The notes beneath the pieces are model-generated. The model made no database searches. It saw only the letters and a program-made list of their open reading frames with translations, and had not been told where the DNA came from. The position numbers were made by a program, and so were the translations under genes. From Levilactobacillus enshiensis (GTDB lineage: Bacteria; Bacillota; Bacilli; Lactobacillales; Lactobacillaceae), in the NCBI RefSeq assembly GCF_007115095.1, contig NZ_SULH01000013.1:45256-109255 (forward strand): DNA of 64,000 bases, in the 5' to 3' direction. This document shows, one piece after another, positions 55,040-62,352 of the stretch (its first letter is position 1; the number at the start of each line of letters is the position of its first letter).

Positions 55040-55519
55040 TTATCTATAGAATGCTTTATCCGAAATAGTGATATTAAATACCTTTTCGGCAGCATCAGCG
55101 GCCGTATAGAAATACTTACTTGGCACATGCGCGAACTCACAGAAATTCACAATATTAAAGACTTCTGGTTCAACATCATATAGGCTTTGATATTCCTTGA
55201 CCATCAAGTAGAAACCTCCCCAGTCAGCCCGTCGTTCAATTTTTGAACCGTTGACAAGACTTCCTTCTATCAATGGTTCTACTGAGTTATCAACCAAGCA
55301 GTGAATCAATTCATGTGCTTTTACGCGGTCAGTGTACTCAGCGTTTTGGTTGATAAACATGGTACGTGTTAAAGGCATGCTATAGCCATTAATATCAGCA
55401 GGGAGTAGAACACTCTGGAAATCAATGTCATACCTATCTATGAGCCTATCCAAATTATAATCCTGTAATGTATCGATGTCGGCAAGAGCCGAGTCCAAAC
55501 CATCAAAAAGTGCCATCAA
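55040..55519 (-). CDS. ImmA/IrrE-family metallopeptidase
   Basis: A 159-residue zinc protease of the ImmA type. The zinc motif is HELIH in VKAHELIHCLVDN (HExxH). In phages and ICEs such proteases cleave the Xre repressor to trigger induction. It directly follows the repressor gene (no gap), the standard arrangement. RRADWGGFYLMV fits the third zinc ligand helix, where Asp/Glu is expected. Confidence 0.88.
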   Translation of the reverse strand: MMALFDGLDSALADIDTLQDYNLDRLIDRYDIDFQSVLLPADINGYSMPLTRTMFINQNAEYTDRVKAHELIHCLVDNSVEPLIEGSLVNGSKIERRADWGGFYLMVKEYQSLYDVEPEVFNIVNFCEFAHVPSKYFYTAADAAEKVFNITISDKAFYR

Positions 55520-55933
55520 CTAATCGTCCCCGTTCTCCCCAACATTTTTATCCCCATAACCACCATATTTCTTCAGTCGGCGTTGACCTTCCTTGGAGTT
55601 CAGGTAGCCAGTAAGCATGGCTTTAATAGCGGAACGATCTTCGTCAGAGAGAGCGTGATTACGACTGGTTAGCATAGCAGCGTTGTCGACAATGTCTTCG
55701 ACGTCGATATGGTCTGGAGCAGTGTTACTTGTATCAGTTGGTTCTTCACCAAGTAATTCGGAAGTTGAGACGTTTAGTACATTAGCAACAGCTTCAATAC
55801 TAGCTTTACGGGGATTATCAGTTCGCTTCCACGTATATAAGTAGTTTTCACTCAAACCGGCTTTTCTCTCTACTTCTGCAATACTATAGCCTCTTTTTTG
55901 GGCAATTTCTTTTGTACGCTCAAACAGTGTCAT
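55520..55933 (-). CDS. CI-type phage repressor (Xre HTH)
   Basis: A 137-residue DNA-binding protein with an N-terminal Xre helix-turn-helix: YSIAEVERKAGLSENYLYTWK, and VANVLNVSTSELLGE closing the domain (about residues 1-62). The rest is a charged linker and a helical segment without the LexA-like autocleavage Ser/Lys, consistent with control by the adjacent ImmA protease. It maintains lysogeny by binding the operators at 55934-56209. Confidence 0.9.
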   Translation of the reverse strand: MTLFERTKEIAQKRGYSIAEVERKAGLSENYLYTWKRTDNPRKASIEAVANVLNVSTSELLGEEPTDTSNTAPDHIDVEDIVDNAAMLTSRNHALSDEDRSAIKAMLTGYLNSKEGQRRLKKYGGYGDKNVGENGDD

Positions 55934-56209
55934 ATCGGCGTTCCTTCCAGTCTACAACAATTAACTAGAAAACAATTATAGAAATAGCCAGACAAATCTA
56001 TAAATAAGTTCTAGAATAATTGTTGTTAAGAAATATTGTTAACAAACTAGGCAAAGAAAAAGTGCTATTAATCAACTTGGCGGGAGATAAGTAGCTGTTC
56101 AATGCTTATTTAACTATGGCTTTATTCTAGAACTATTTTATAGAAAAATCAACATGTCTAGAATAATTTCTTAACAACGTTTAACGAAACTGCGAAAGGA
56201 GGTACACAG
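55934..56209. promoter_or_regulatory. Divergent lysogeny switch with repeated CTAGAA operators
   Basis: CTAGAA motifs occur at 55965-55970, 56011-56016 (within TTCTAGAA), 56127-56132 (within TTCTAGAA) and 56158-56163, followed by AT-rich A/T tracts. Two arms TTGTTAAGAAA (56024-) and TTTCTTAACAA (56167-56177) are inverted. A minus-strand -10 (TATAAT, complement of 55975-55980) serves the repressor. This is the CI/Cro binding region. Confidence 0.75.
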
Positions 56210-56425
56210 TTGTTTATTCATAGTGAAACGAATACTAAAGCAGAATCAGTCCTATCTTGGCTTGGGTCGCATAAGAAGCAAGAAACGCAAAAGAGCTTGG
56301 CTAACCGGTTTGGAAAATCAAGAACATTTGTAAGCCTGTCATTAAATAAGCAATCTGTAACTAAGGCGTCTGAACAGATTGTTAATGACATCTATGAATA
56401 TCTTGTAGAAAAATATGGAATTTAA
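56210..56425 (+). CDS. Small HTH protein, Cro-like
   Basis: A 71-residue basic protein with a probable helix-turn-helix (KSLANRFGKSRTFVSLSLNK, about residues 29-48). Position as first gene right of the operator, opposite the repressor, makes it the Cro-type antirepressor or early regulator. TTG 56210 lies seven bases after AAAGGAGG, a near-perfect SD. Confidence 0.78.
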   Translation: MFIHSETNTKAESVLSWLGSHKKQETQKSLANRFGKSRTFVSLSLNKQSVTKASEQIVNDIYEYLVEKYGI

Positions 56426-56439
56426 GAAGGTGAACCTGA

Positions 56440-57249
56440 TTGGAAGAAGTTACGTTAACAAATGATTTAACCCAGTTAACAACTGAGATTAAGACTTACC
56501 AGTCAATTGGTGGACAAGCAATCTTTGAGATTGGTCGTCGATTGAAATGGGTGAAAGAGAATGATTTGGCTCATGGAGAATATCTTAAATGGTTGTCTTC
56601 TATTCATATGGATAGGACACAAGCAAGTCGATTTATCAAGATAGTAAGTGAGCTTCCTAATGATGGCACGTACCAACATTTAGGAATGCGAGTTCTAAGC
56701 GAAATTGCCACCATGCCTGAATCCGAACGTGACAAGCCACAGCATCTTCCGTCTGGCGAAGTCAAGAAGCCTGATGAAATGACTGTGCGTGAACTGCGCG
56801 AGGCTAAGAAGCAGCTTAGAGCACGTGACAGTGAGATTGCCGATAAGGATGCACAAATCCAAGAGCTATCTGATAAAGAGCCTGAGGTGGTCGAGAAGCT
56901 TCCTGAGGACTATGACATGTTGAAAGGCATGGTCGATAACCAGAAGGCGACACTTGATAGATATGTGAAAGACAATGCTGATTTGCGAAATGAAATAGAC
57001 GGTCTACATGAGCAGCTAGCGAATGCTGAACCAGAGACATCGTCTTCATTTAATGACCTACTTGCTAACTTTATAGGCCAGGCATTCCCGCTGGTGGATT
57101 CAGATGAGTTTTCTGCGTTGATGAGAGACCCAAGCCAAGCTAAATCAATCCGAATAAACATTGCGGCTATTGATAAGTGGTGTAAGGAACTTCAAGAACG
57201 TTTTAGAAATGCAACCGTAATCGAAGGAGATTTTTCAAATGACAAATGA
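56440..57249 (+). CDS. DUF3102 family phage protein
   Basis: A 269-residue protein with the DUF3102 domain in the first 90 residues (IGGQAIFEIGRRLKWVKENDLAHGEY, DRTQASRFIKI) and a long coiled coil (about 105-190). The domain is frequent in phage early regions; function unknown. The start is TTG 56440. It overlaps the ParB-like gene by 11 bases, indicating coupled translation and perhaps a joint function. Confidence 0.85.
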   Translation: MEEVTLTNDLTQLTTEIKTYQSIGGQAIFEIGRRLKWVKENDLAHGEYLKWLSSIHMDRTQASRFIKIVSELPNDGTYQHLGMRVLSEIATMPESERDKPQHLPSGEVKKPDEMTVRELREAKKQLRARDSEIADKDAQIQELSDKEPEVVEKLPEDYDMLKGMVDNQKATLDRYVKDNADLRNEIDGLHEQLANAEPETSSSFNDLLANFIGQAFPLVDSDEFSALMRDPSQAKSIRINIAAIDKWCKELQERFRNATVIEGDFSNDK

Positions 57250-58081
57250 TGATTTTAATTTATTTTCAGCCAAAGATGTAATTCGTCCTAATCGGGGATA
57301 CAAGATTGGCGAAGTGTTTAAGACGGATGACTACAGCCTGTTCAAGCTGAGCAAATTCAATCGAACAGTTATTCTCCGTAAGGCGATGATCGAACAAGCG
57401 AAAGAAGGATTAATTGCGCCAATTGTGGTAAATGAAAACTTTGTTGTGATTGATGGGCAACATCGTTTAGCCGCTTCAAAAGTCGCCAAAGTTCCGGTTG
57501 AGTACATTGTTAAACCCGGTTTAGGGAAGAATGACATTGTTCGAATGAATACGATTCAGCGTAAATGGAGTCTTGAAGATTATGTTGATGCTTTTGCTAA
57601 TCAAGGCAATCCAACATATGTTCAGTTGGCAGCGCTCATTAATCAAAAATATGCTGATATTACAACTACTGTCGAAGTTGCGGTTAATCTATTAAGCCCT
57701 TCCGGTGCCCGAGAAAAGATTGAGAATGGCAAATTCGCGTTCTTCAACTATGGGAAGACTGTTGAATTTCTGCATTTTTACGAGAGCTTTCGTAAGAAGA
57801 CGAAGACCCCGAAACGTTCGACTGTAACGACAGCATTGTATACACTTTTTAAAATTGAAAAGTTTGATAAAGATCGAATGGCTAAAAAAGTTATTGCTAC
57901 AGGACTTAACGAAGACATCAAAATTAAGACCTTTAATCATTCAGACATTTTAAAGGAACTAATTGATTCCTACAATGCTCGATTCTCTCCAAAAAATTCG
58001 AAGTATATCAATTATCATATCGCCAGTACCGGAGCAATTGTAATTGATGAAGAGATGTCTGATTGGGCTATTCAAGAATAG
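57239..58081 (+). CDS. ParB-like nuclease/partition-domain protein
   Basis: A 280-residue protein with a ParB/Srx fold N-terminal domain: LIAPIVVNENFVVIDGQHRLAASK holds the DGQHR signature (box that binds nucleotide in ParB). The C-terminal part is basic and lacks the usual ParB HTH recognisable to me. No parA is nearby, so a transcription or nuclease role is as likely as partition. Encoded with an 11-base overlap after DUF3102. Confidence 0.85.
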   Translation: MTNDDFNLFSAKDVIRPNRGYKIGEVFKTDDYSLFKLSKFNRTVILRKAMIEQAKEGLIAPIVVNENFVVIDGQHRLAASKVAKVPVEYIVKPGLGKNDIVRMNTIQRKWSLEDYVDAFANQGNPTYVQLAALINQKYADITTTVEVAVNLLSPSGAREKIENGKFAFFNYGKTVEFLHFYESFRKKTKTPKRSTVTTALYTLFKIEKFDKDRMAKKVIATGLNEDIKIKTFNHSDILKELIDSYNARFSPKNSKYINYHIASTGAIVIDEEMSDWAIQE

Positions 58082-58114
58082 ACAACAAAATTCCTACAAA
58101 GGAGGAACCAACGT

Positions 58115-58240
58115 ATGAAGAAGTTAATCAACGTTTTATGGGCAATAGAAAAAGACCTTCGCATTATCGCAAACAATACGAAGGTCTTGCGTAGAGAAAG
58201 CAAGGATGAAATTCGTAGACGACAAATGATGAAATTCTAG
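58115..58240 (+). CDS. Small basic phage protein
   Basis: A 41-residue basic protein (MKKLINVLWAIEKDLRII to MMKF), with AAAGGAGG ahead of ATG 58115. The gene contains an exact 10-bp inverted repeat (58152-58161 and 58179-58188), so its mRNA forms a strong hairpin inside the coding region. It overlaps the opposing gene at its 3' end by four bases. Function unknown. Confidence 0.65.
   Translation: MKKLINVLWAIEKDLRIIANNTKVLRRESKDEIRRRQMMKF
58152..58188. repeat. Exact inverted repeat inside a small gene
   Basis: AAGACCTTCG and CGAAGGTCTT are perfect complements across 17 bases. There is no T-run. It could be a transcript-processing hairpin or an operator for the convergent genes. Confidence 0.65.
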
Positions 58241-58758
58241 TCATCTAGCTGAAGCCCATCCATGAAGTCGATTCCATTCTCTGAGTTTCGCCAATCAGTA
58301 AGATTATCAACTTGACGAGACCAGATTCCAATGTTTGGGAACTGTTCAAGGTAAGCAGTTCCTTCAGGAGAATTCTTTAGATTGGGAAGCAGTTCAAAAA
58401 GCTTGCGTAGAACTTTGTCCTGTAATCCAACCATCTTTTGAAGATTCGTATACGACACGTCTGACTCTGTAATAACCATTGATCCAACATCTTCAAAAGC
58501 ACTCTTCTTTACCTCAGGTGTGAAGAAGGACACTTCAATATTCCCAAATTTGTCGTAGAAAGCATTTCCAGCATATAAACTGTATTGCTTAGCGTCGAAT
58601 TTAACAGTGGCAGGGTTATCTTGGTGTTTCGAAAGGAATGGAATAAATTCAGACACAATCGTATCTACGGTCATTGTCCCAACAAAAAAGAATGCTCCGT
58701 TTTGCAATTTATAATCAGAAACTTGCATTTCAAAATTGTCAATTTCAAGTTTTAGCAT
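58237..58758 (-). CDS. Prophage protein encoded against the early operon
   Basis: A 173-residue soluble, acidic protein with no membrane or signal segment. It begins MLKLEIDNFEMQVSDYKLQNGAFFF and has a helical C-terminus (LQKMVGLQDKVLRKLFELLPNLK). I recognise no family. The SD GAGGTG precedes the ATG. It is the only leftward gene right of the switch, so it needs its own promoter and may be expressed in the lysogen (a moron) or lie antisense to the early transcript. Confidence 0.72.
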   Translation of the reverse strand: MLKLEIDNFEMQVSDYKLQNGAFFFVGTMTVDTIVSEFIPFLSKHQDNPATVKFDAKQYSLYAGNAFYDKFGNIEVSFFTPEVKKSAFEDVGSMVITESDVSYTNLQKMVGLQDKVLRKLFELLPNLKNSPEGTAYLEQFPNIGIWSRQVDNLTDWRNSENGIDFMDGLQLDD

Positions 58759-58827
58759 TAGTAATTCACCTCGGTTAATTGGACTAACTGAATTATACCT
58801 TAAAAATTATTGAAAGAAGGAATCATT

Positions 58828-59094
58828 ATGAACGCAGAATATTTTGCACAACAAATGGAAGCCGAAGCTTTACTAGCCAAAGACCGGCGAAAATACGAAA
58901 AATTTCAAACTAAGCTAATGGTTGCCGTTGGCACAGACAAGACAGAGTTTTCAGTCACAACTGATGGTGTATTTCCTCAAGAGGTTTTGGACGCGCTAGA
59001 TGTTCGAAATATTCACTTTGCAGGAATTACTCATAACTCCGATGACAGTGTAACTACAGAATTTGATATTAGTGAATTGGGTGATTACGAATGA
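58828..59094 (+). CDS. Phage early protein, unknown
   Basis: An 88-residue protein starting MNAEYFAQQMEAEALLAKD, with a charged helical first third and a beta-rich end (TKLMVAVGTDKTEFSVTTDG). ATG 58828 follows AAGAAGGA. Its stop overlaps the next start in ATGA, so the two are coupled. No family recognised. Confidence 0.7.
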   Translation: MNAEYFAQQMEAEALLAKDRRKYEKFQTKLMVAVGTDKTEFSVTTDGVFPQEVLDALDVRNIHFAGITHNSDDSVTTEFDISELGDYE

Positions 59095-59168
59095 TTGCTT
59101 TACGCTTAGTTTTCTTCCTAGCCTTAGGTATTGTCATTGGTCACTACGGTAGCAACTTATTCAACTAA
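59091..59168 (+). CDS. 25-residue membrane microprotein
   Basis: MIALRLVFFLALGIVIGHYG plus SNLFN is a single hydrophobic helix. The ATG overlaps the previous stop (ATGA), favouring translational re-initiation. No SD of its own is obvious. Function unknown; phage microproteins of this kind can act on the membrane. Confidence 0.5.
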   Translation: MIALRLVFFLALGIVIGHYGSNLFN

Positions 59169-59181
59169 AGGAGGTGATTAC

Positions 59182-59457
59182 ATGGCTGATGAAGCACTAA
59201 TCCAGCATTACGACGACCTGGTTAGAGTGGAAGCCAAAGGGATGTTGGAACCATTGGTTGAGCGTGTGACACGCGAATACCTGATGGTTGACCGTAACCA
59301 GGCATGTGAGCTCATGTCGATGTCACGAACGTTCTTCGAGAAGTATTTGTACAAACAACCGCAACTCAAGTTGATTGAGCATCATGTACCGGGCTCGAAG
59401 AAAGTCTTCTACGATCCAAACGAATTAAAACAAGCTGTTTTATCCCTCATGGATTAA
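59182..59457 (+). CDS. Small phage DNA-binding-like protein (DUF771-like)
   Basis: A 91-residue protein starting MADEALIQHYDDLVRVEAKG. EYLMVDRNQACELMSMSRTFFEKYL looks like a helix-turn-helix as in excisionase/DUF771 proteins, and HHVPGSKKVFYDPNELKQA like the wing. AAAGGAGGTGA and ATG 59182 are a near-ideal start. Likely an early regulator; family assignment is tentative. Confidence 0.72.
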   Translation: MADEALIQHYDDLVRVEAKGMLEPLVERVTREYLMVDRNQACELMSMSRTFFEKYLYKQPQLKLIEHHVPGSKKVFYDPNELKQAVLSLMD

Positions 59458-59489
59458 TCAAGTCGCGGGCAGCGTCAGGTGGTGATGAA

Positions 59490-59567
59490 ATGGTAGCAGT
59501 AATTATCTTCGTTTTAATTTTTGGAATCGGCGGACTACTGAGGTTCTGGTATGACAGGCATTTTTGA
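59490..59567 (+). CDS. Second 25-residue membrane microprotein
   Basis: Starts MVAVIIFVLIFGIGGLLRFW and ends YDRHF: one membrane helix with a basic cytoplasmic tail. GGTGGTGA precedes ATG 59490. Its upstream DNA contains CGCGGGCAGCGTCA, also found before the integrase gene. Confidence 0.5.
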   Translation: MVAVIIFVLIFGIGGLLRFWYDRHF

Positions 59568-59584
59568 GAGGTGGTGACGGAATA

Positions 59585-59806
59585 GTGAATAAGAGAGTAG
59601 CAAAGAAAATTGACGAGCCGTTTTACATGGCAAAACCTGCTGAACGGCGATTCGTTAAGAATAACCTCATGGATTATGTCGATTGGGCCAACTTGAAGTG
59701 TTTACGAATCACTAACCGAATGATTAATGAAATGTTTATTCTCTCGGCAAATGATCTTGAATATCAAATGGTCATTCGCGGCTTATTTTATCGGGATTTT
59801 TATTGA
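59585..59806 (+). CDS. Small basic phage protein, unknown
   Basis: A 73-residue basic protein starting at GTG 59585 (MNKRVAKKIDEPFYMAKPAE) about 10 bases after GAGGTGG. It ends in LEYQMVIRGLFYRDFY. No family recognised. It sits within a string of tightly packed small early genes. Confidence 0.6.
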   Translation: MNKRVAKKIDEPFYMAKPAERRFVKNNLMDYVDWANLKCLRITNRMINEMFILSANDLEYQMVIRGLFYRDFY

Positions 59807-59819
59807 GGAGGTGACAGAC

Positions 59820-60005
59820 ATCATAAGTAAAAAGACGGTTCACAAGTTAAGAATTGCTGGCTTTGAGCAATTAAATGCACGAAAAAAGCCCGTCAGCATT
59901 GCAGTGCCAACGAGCGGTAGAAATTCCTTTGCGAGAATTATCTACTCCAAGAGTAGACGGAAACGACGAATTTTGCAACTGTTTCTAAAACTAGGAGGGC
60001 ACTAA
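59820..60005 (+). CDS. Small basic phage protein with apparent non-AUG start
   Basis: An ideal SD, GAGGAGGTGA (59805-59814), is followed eight bases later by ATC ATA in frame, giving about 61 basic residues (IISKKTVHKLRIAGFEQLNA onward) up to 60005. No ATG, GTG or TTG stands at proper distance; GTG 59811 lies inside the SD and the next upstream ATG (59754) is inside the previous gene without an SD. The start is therefore uncertain (AUC or AUA initiation, or coupled reading). The stop overlaps the next ATG (TAATG). Confidence 0.5.
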   Translation: MISKKTVHKLRIAGFEQLNARKKPVSIAVPTSGRNSFARIIYSKSRRKRRILQLFLKLGGH

Positions 60006-60187
60006 TGAAACGTAAGAACACAGGATTCTTGATTGAAGCATATGAAACGATTGAGAGAACACTTAAAAATCGGATTGCCATTACGCAAGTTTGCCAACAC
60101 AAGCCTCTCATGCACGATTTCACACAACTCTATCGAACTCAGATGAAATTGGCCAAGTTAAAAGGGGTGATTGTCAATGGCAAATAA
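60005..60187 (+). CDS. Small phage protein, unknown
   Basis: A 60-residue basic protein (MKRKNTGFLIEAYETIERTL onward) starting at ATG 60005, which overlaps the previous stop by one base; AGGAGGG is the SD. It overlaps the next gene by 11 bases. No family recognised. Confidence 0.62.
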   Translation: MKRKNTGFLIEAYETIERTLKNRIAITQVCQHKPLMHDFTQLYRTQMKLAKLKGVIVNGK

Positions 60188-61091
60188 CGAGCTTGTAGAC
60201 TTCAAACCAAGCATTGAGGTTAATCCTTCACCCATTGTCATCAACAACCGTGAGCAGGTCGAGAAAGCTATTGATGAGGTCGTTGCTAAGTACGGGCAGG
60301 ACTTCGTGGTAACCGCCGACAACATCACGGAAACCAAGAAGATGCGCACTCACATCAACAAGATTATGAAGGCCGTCAACGATACGCGGCTGGCAACTAA
60401 TCGTGAGTACAAGAAACCAATTGCTGAATTTGACGCCATCATGAATGGCTACAAGGACCGTATTAAAGCCATCATTGACCCACTGGATGAAAAGATTACC
60501 GAGGTTGCCGAGCAGGAACGCCAAGCACGCTACAAGCTGGTGACCGACACAATCGCTGAAATGGCTCCGAACTATGGTGTGTCAGCTAGCGACATTGAAG
60601 TACGGCCGGCATGGCTGAATAAGGCGGCCACCAATTCGGCTGATACAGCACTGACCAAATCTACCATTGATGAGATTGCGGCTGATATGACACAGCTCAA
60701 GAAAGACCAGGATCAACGAGCTACCGACATTGAAACTATCAAGACCTATGCTGACCAAATGGATATTGAGCCTGCTGGCTGGGCGGCGTTATTGAATCAG
60801 GGTGTGTCCTTGACGGATATCTTCAAGCAAATCAACCAGGCTGCTGCCAAACGTGATCAGGAGGTCAAAGAGAAGGCTGACCGTGAGGCCAAGCATAAGG
60901 AAGCACAAGCGGCCATTGACGCTACACATCAGGTCAAACAAGGCGGTGAGACTATCGATACTGACACCGGCGAGGTTGTCCCACAATCCATTACCGTCAA
61001 GCTGACTGGGACGCACAAAGCTCTCGGTCAAGTATGGGCTGGTGCTAAGCAACTAGGCGTCAAGGTCGAGTTAGTCAAAGAGGAGGGTTAG
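60177..61091 (+). CDS. DUF1351 family phage protein
   Basis: A 304-residue mostly helical protein matching DUF1351, a family found in Firmicutes phages next to recombination/replication genes. ETKKMRTHINKIMKAVNDTRL and IAEFDAIMNGYKDRIKAIIDPLDEKI form a coiled coil; a small C-terminal domain ends in LGQVWAGAKQLGVKVELV. ATG 60177 follows GGGGTGA. It is adjacent to the ATPase and SSB-like genes, suggesting a recombination accessory. Confidence 0.86.
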   Translation: MANNELVDFKPSIEVNPSPIVINNREQVEKAIDEVVAKYGQDFVVTADNITETKKMRTHINKIMKAVNDTRLATNREYKKPIAEFDAIMNGYKDRIKAIIDPLDEKITEVAEQERQARYKLVTDTIAEMAPNYGVSASDIEVRPAWLNKAATNSADTALTKSTIDEIAADMTQLKKDQDQRATDIETIKTYADQMDIEPAGWAALLNQGVSLTDIFKQINQAAAKRDQEVKEKADREAKHKEAQAAIDATHQVKQGGETIDTDTGEVVPQSITVKLTGTHKALGQVWAGAKQLGVKVELVKEEG

Positions 61092-61775
61092 ATGAAATTT
61101 TATAAGGATGGCGCGATTCAGCCCGTTCCTAACATGTACTTCATCTACGGAGATGGAGGTACAGGTAAGACAACGCTGATTAAGCAGTTTAAGGGCCATA
61201 AGCTCGTGTTTAGCTTCGACCTGTCTAGTAATGTGCTAATCGGCGACAAGGACGTTGACGTGGCTCTTATTGAAGAAAAGGATGCGCCGAAAATTCAGAA
61301 TATTGTGTCGACGATGATTGTTCGAGCCTTCGCCAATGAAAAGTATGACGTGATTGTTTTGGATAACATGACTTCGCTCCAAAATCTGGTATTAGAAAAT
61401 ATCGACGGCGCATCTAAGGACGGTCGTCAAAATTACCAAAAGCTTCAGCTCTGGTTCCGCAAACTGGGGATGGCGCTTAAGGAAAGTGGCAAGACCGTCT
61501 ATGCCACGGCACACCAAATCGACACCGGTAATGGAGATGGATTGAGCAGTAAGGGACGTTTTGCGGCTGACATGAATGAAAAGACGTTCAATGCTTTCAC
61601 TTCGATGTTTGACCTTGTCGGGCGTATCTACCTTAAAGATGGTCAGCGAATGATTGACTTAGATCCCGAAAACGGGAACCATGCCAAGAATCGACTGGAT
61701 AATCGGAAACTGATTAGTGCCGATGAACTATTGATGCCAAAGGAAGCAACAACAAAAAAGGAGACTAAAAAATAA
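61092..61775 (+). CDS. Phage RecA-fold ATPase (Sak4-like)
   Basis: A 227-residue P-loop ATPase with Walker A YGDGGTGKTTLIKQF (about residues 13-27), the Walker-B-like VIVLDNMTSL, and YATAHQIDTG. These and the size match the phage Sak4/AAA_24 ATPases, which assist single-strand annealing or recombination. It starts directly after DUF1351 and ends in a TAATG overlap with the SSB-like gene, a common Sak4-SSB arrangement. Confidence 0.85.
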   Translation: MKFYKDGAIQPVPNMYFIYGDGGTGKTTLIKQFKGHKLVFSFDLSSNVLIGDKDVDVALIEEKDAPKIQNIVSTMIVRAFANEKYDVIVLDNMTSLQNLVLENIDGASKDGRQNYQKLQLWFRKLGMALKESGKTVYATAHQIDTGNGDGLSSKGRFAADMNEKTFNAFTSMFDLVGRIYLKDGQRMIDLDPENGNHAKNRLDNRKLISADELLMPKEATTKKETKK

Positions 61776-62335
61776 TGAGTTTATTTACGACAGATAGCAA
61801 CAACGTATTTGGTACAGGGGTTCAAGAAGCGGGGTCTTATAACGTTCAAATTATTAAGGCAGAAGCTGGAAAGGCCAACAGTGGCCGCGAAAAATTAACT
61901 CTCGATTACCAAGTATTGGATGGAAAATATGCTGGCGGGGAAATTCGTTATCAGACCATGACCTGGATTAATGATGACAACGAGAAGCTAAAACAATCAA
62001 TTCGTCGATTCAATACGCTAGTCGTAGCACTAGGAGTTGGCGACGGTGTAAAGATTGAATCTATTCCACAACTTGCTAAGTCAGTGCTCAACAAAAAACT
62101 AACTGTTGATGTTGACTGGGCTGAACCTAACAACAAGGGGAACGTGTATTTGGAAGTTCGCGGTTACCATTTGTTGGACCCTGAAGGTAGTAAGCCAAAT
62201 GGCGTTCGTCGTCCAAACGAAAGCCAACCAAGCGGAAAAGGTAAAGGAACAGCTGCACCTTCAGCAACATCAAGTGATCCATTTGCTAACACGGGTGATT
62301 CGATTGATATCAGTGAAGACGACTTGCCGTTCTAG
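61775..62335 (+). CDS. DUF669 protein, SSB-like
   Basis: A 186-residue DUF669 protein with an OB-fold-like core (YNVQIIKAEAGKANSGREKLTLDY, GEIRYQTMTWIND). A Gly/Ser/Pro-rich linker leads to an acidic tail ending ISEDDLPF, the same as the C-terminal peptide by which bacterial SSB recruits partners. Together this indicates a functional single-strand-binding protein. The start overlaps the ATPase stop. Confidence 0.86.
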   Translation: MSLFTTDSNNVFGTGVQEAGSYNVQIIKAEAGKANSGREKLTLDYQVLDGKYAGGEIRYQTMTWINDDNEKLKQSIRRFNTLVVALGVGDGVKIESIPQLAKSVLNKKLTVDVDWAEPNNKGNVYLEVRGYHLLDPEGSKPNGVRRPNESQPSGKGKGTAAPSATSSDPFANTGDSIDISEDDLPF

Positions 62336-62352
62336 AAGGGTGGTGAAAGCTG

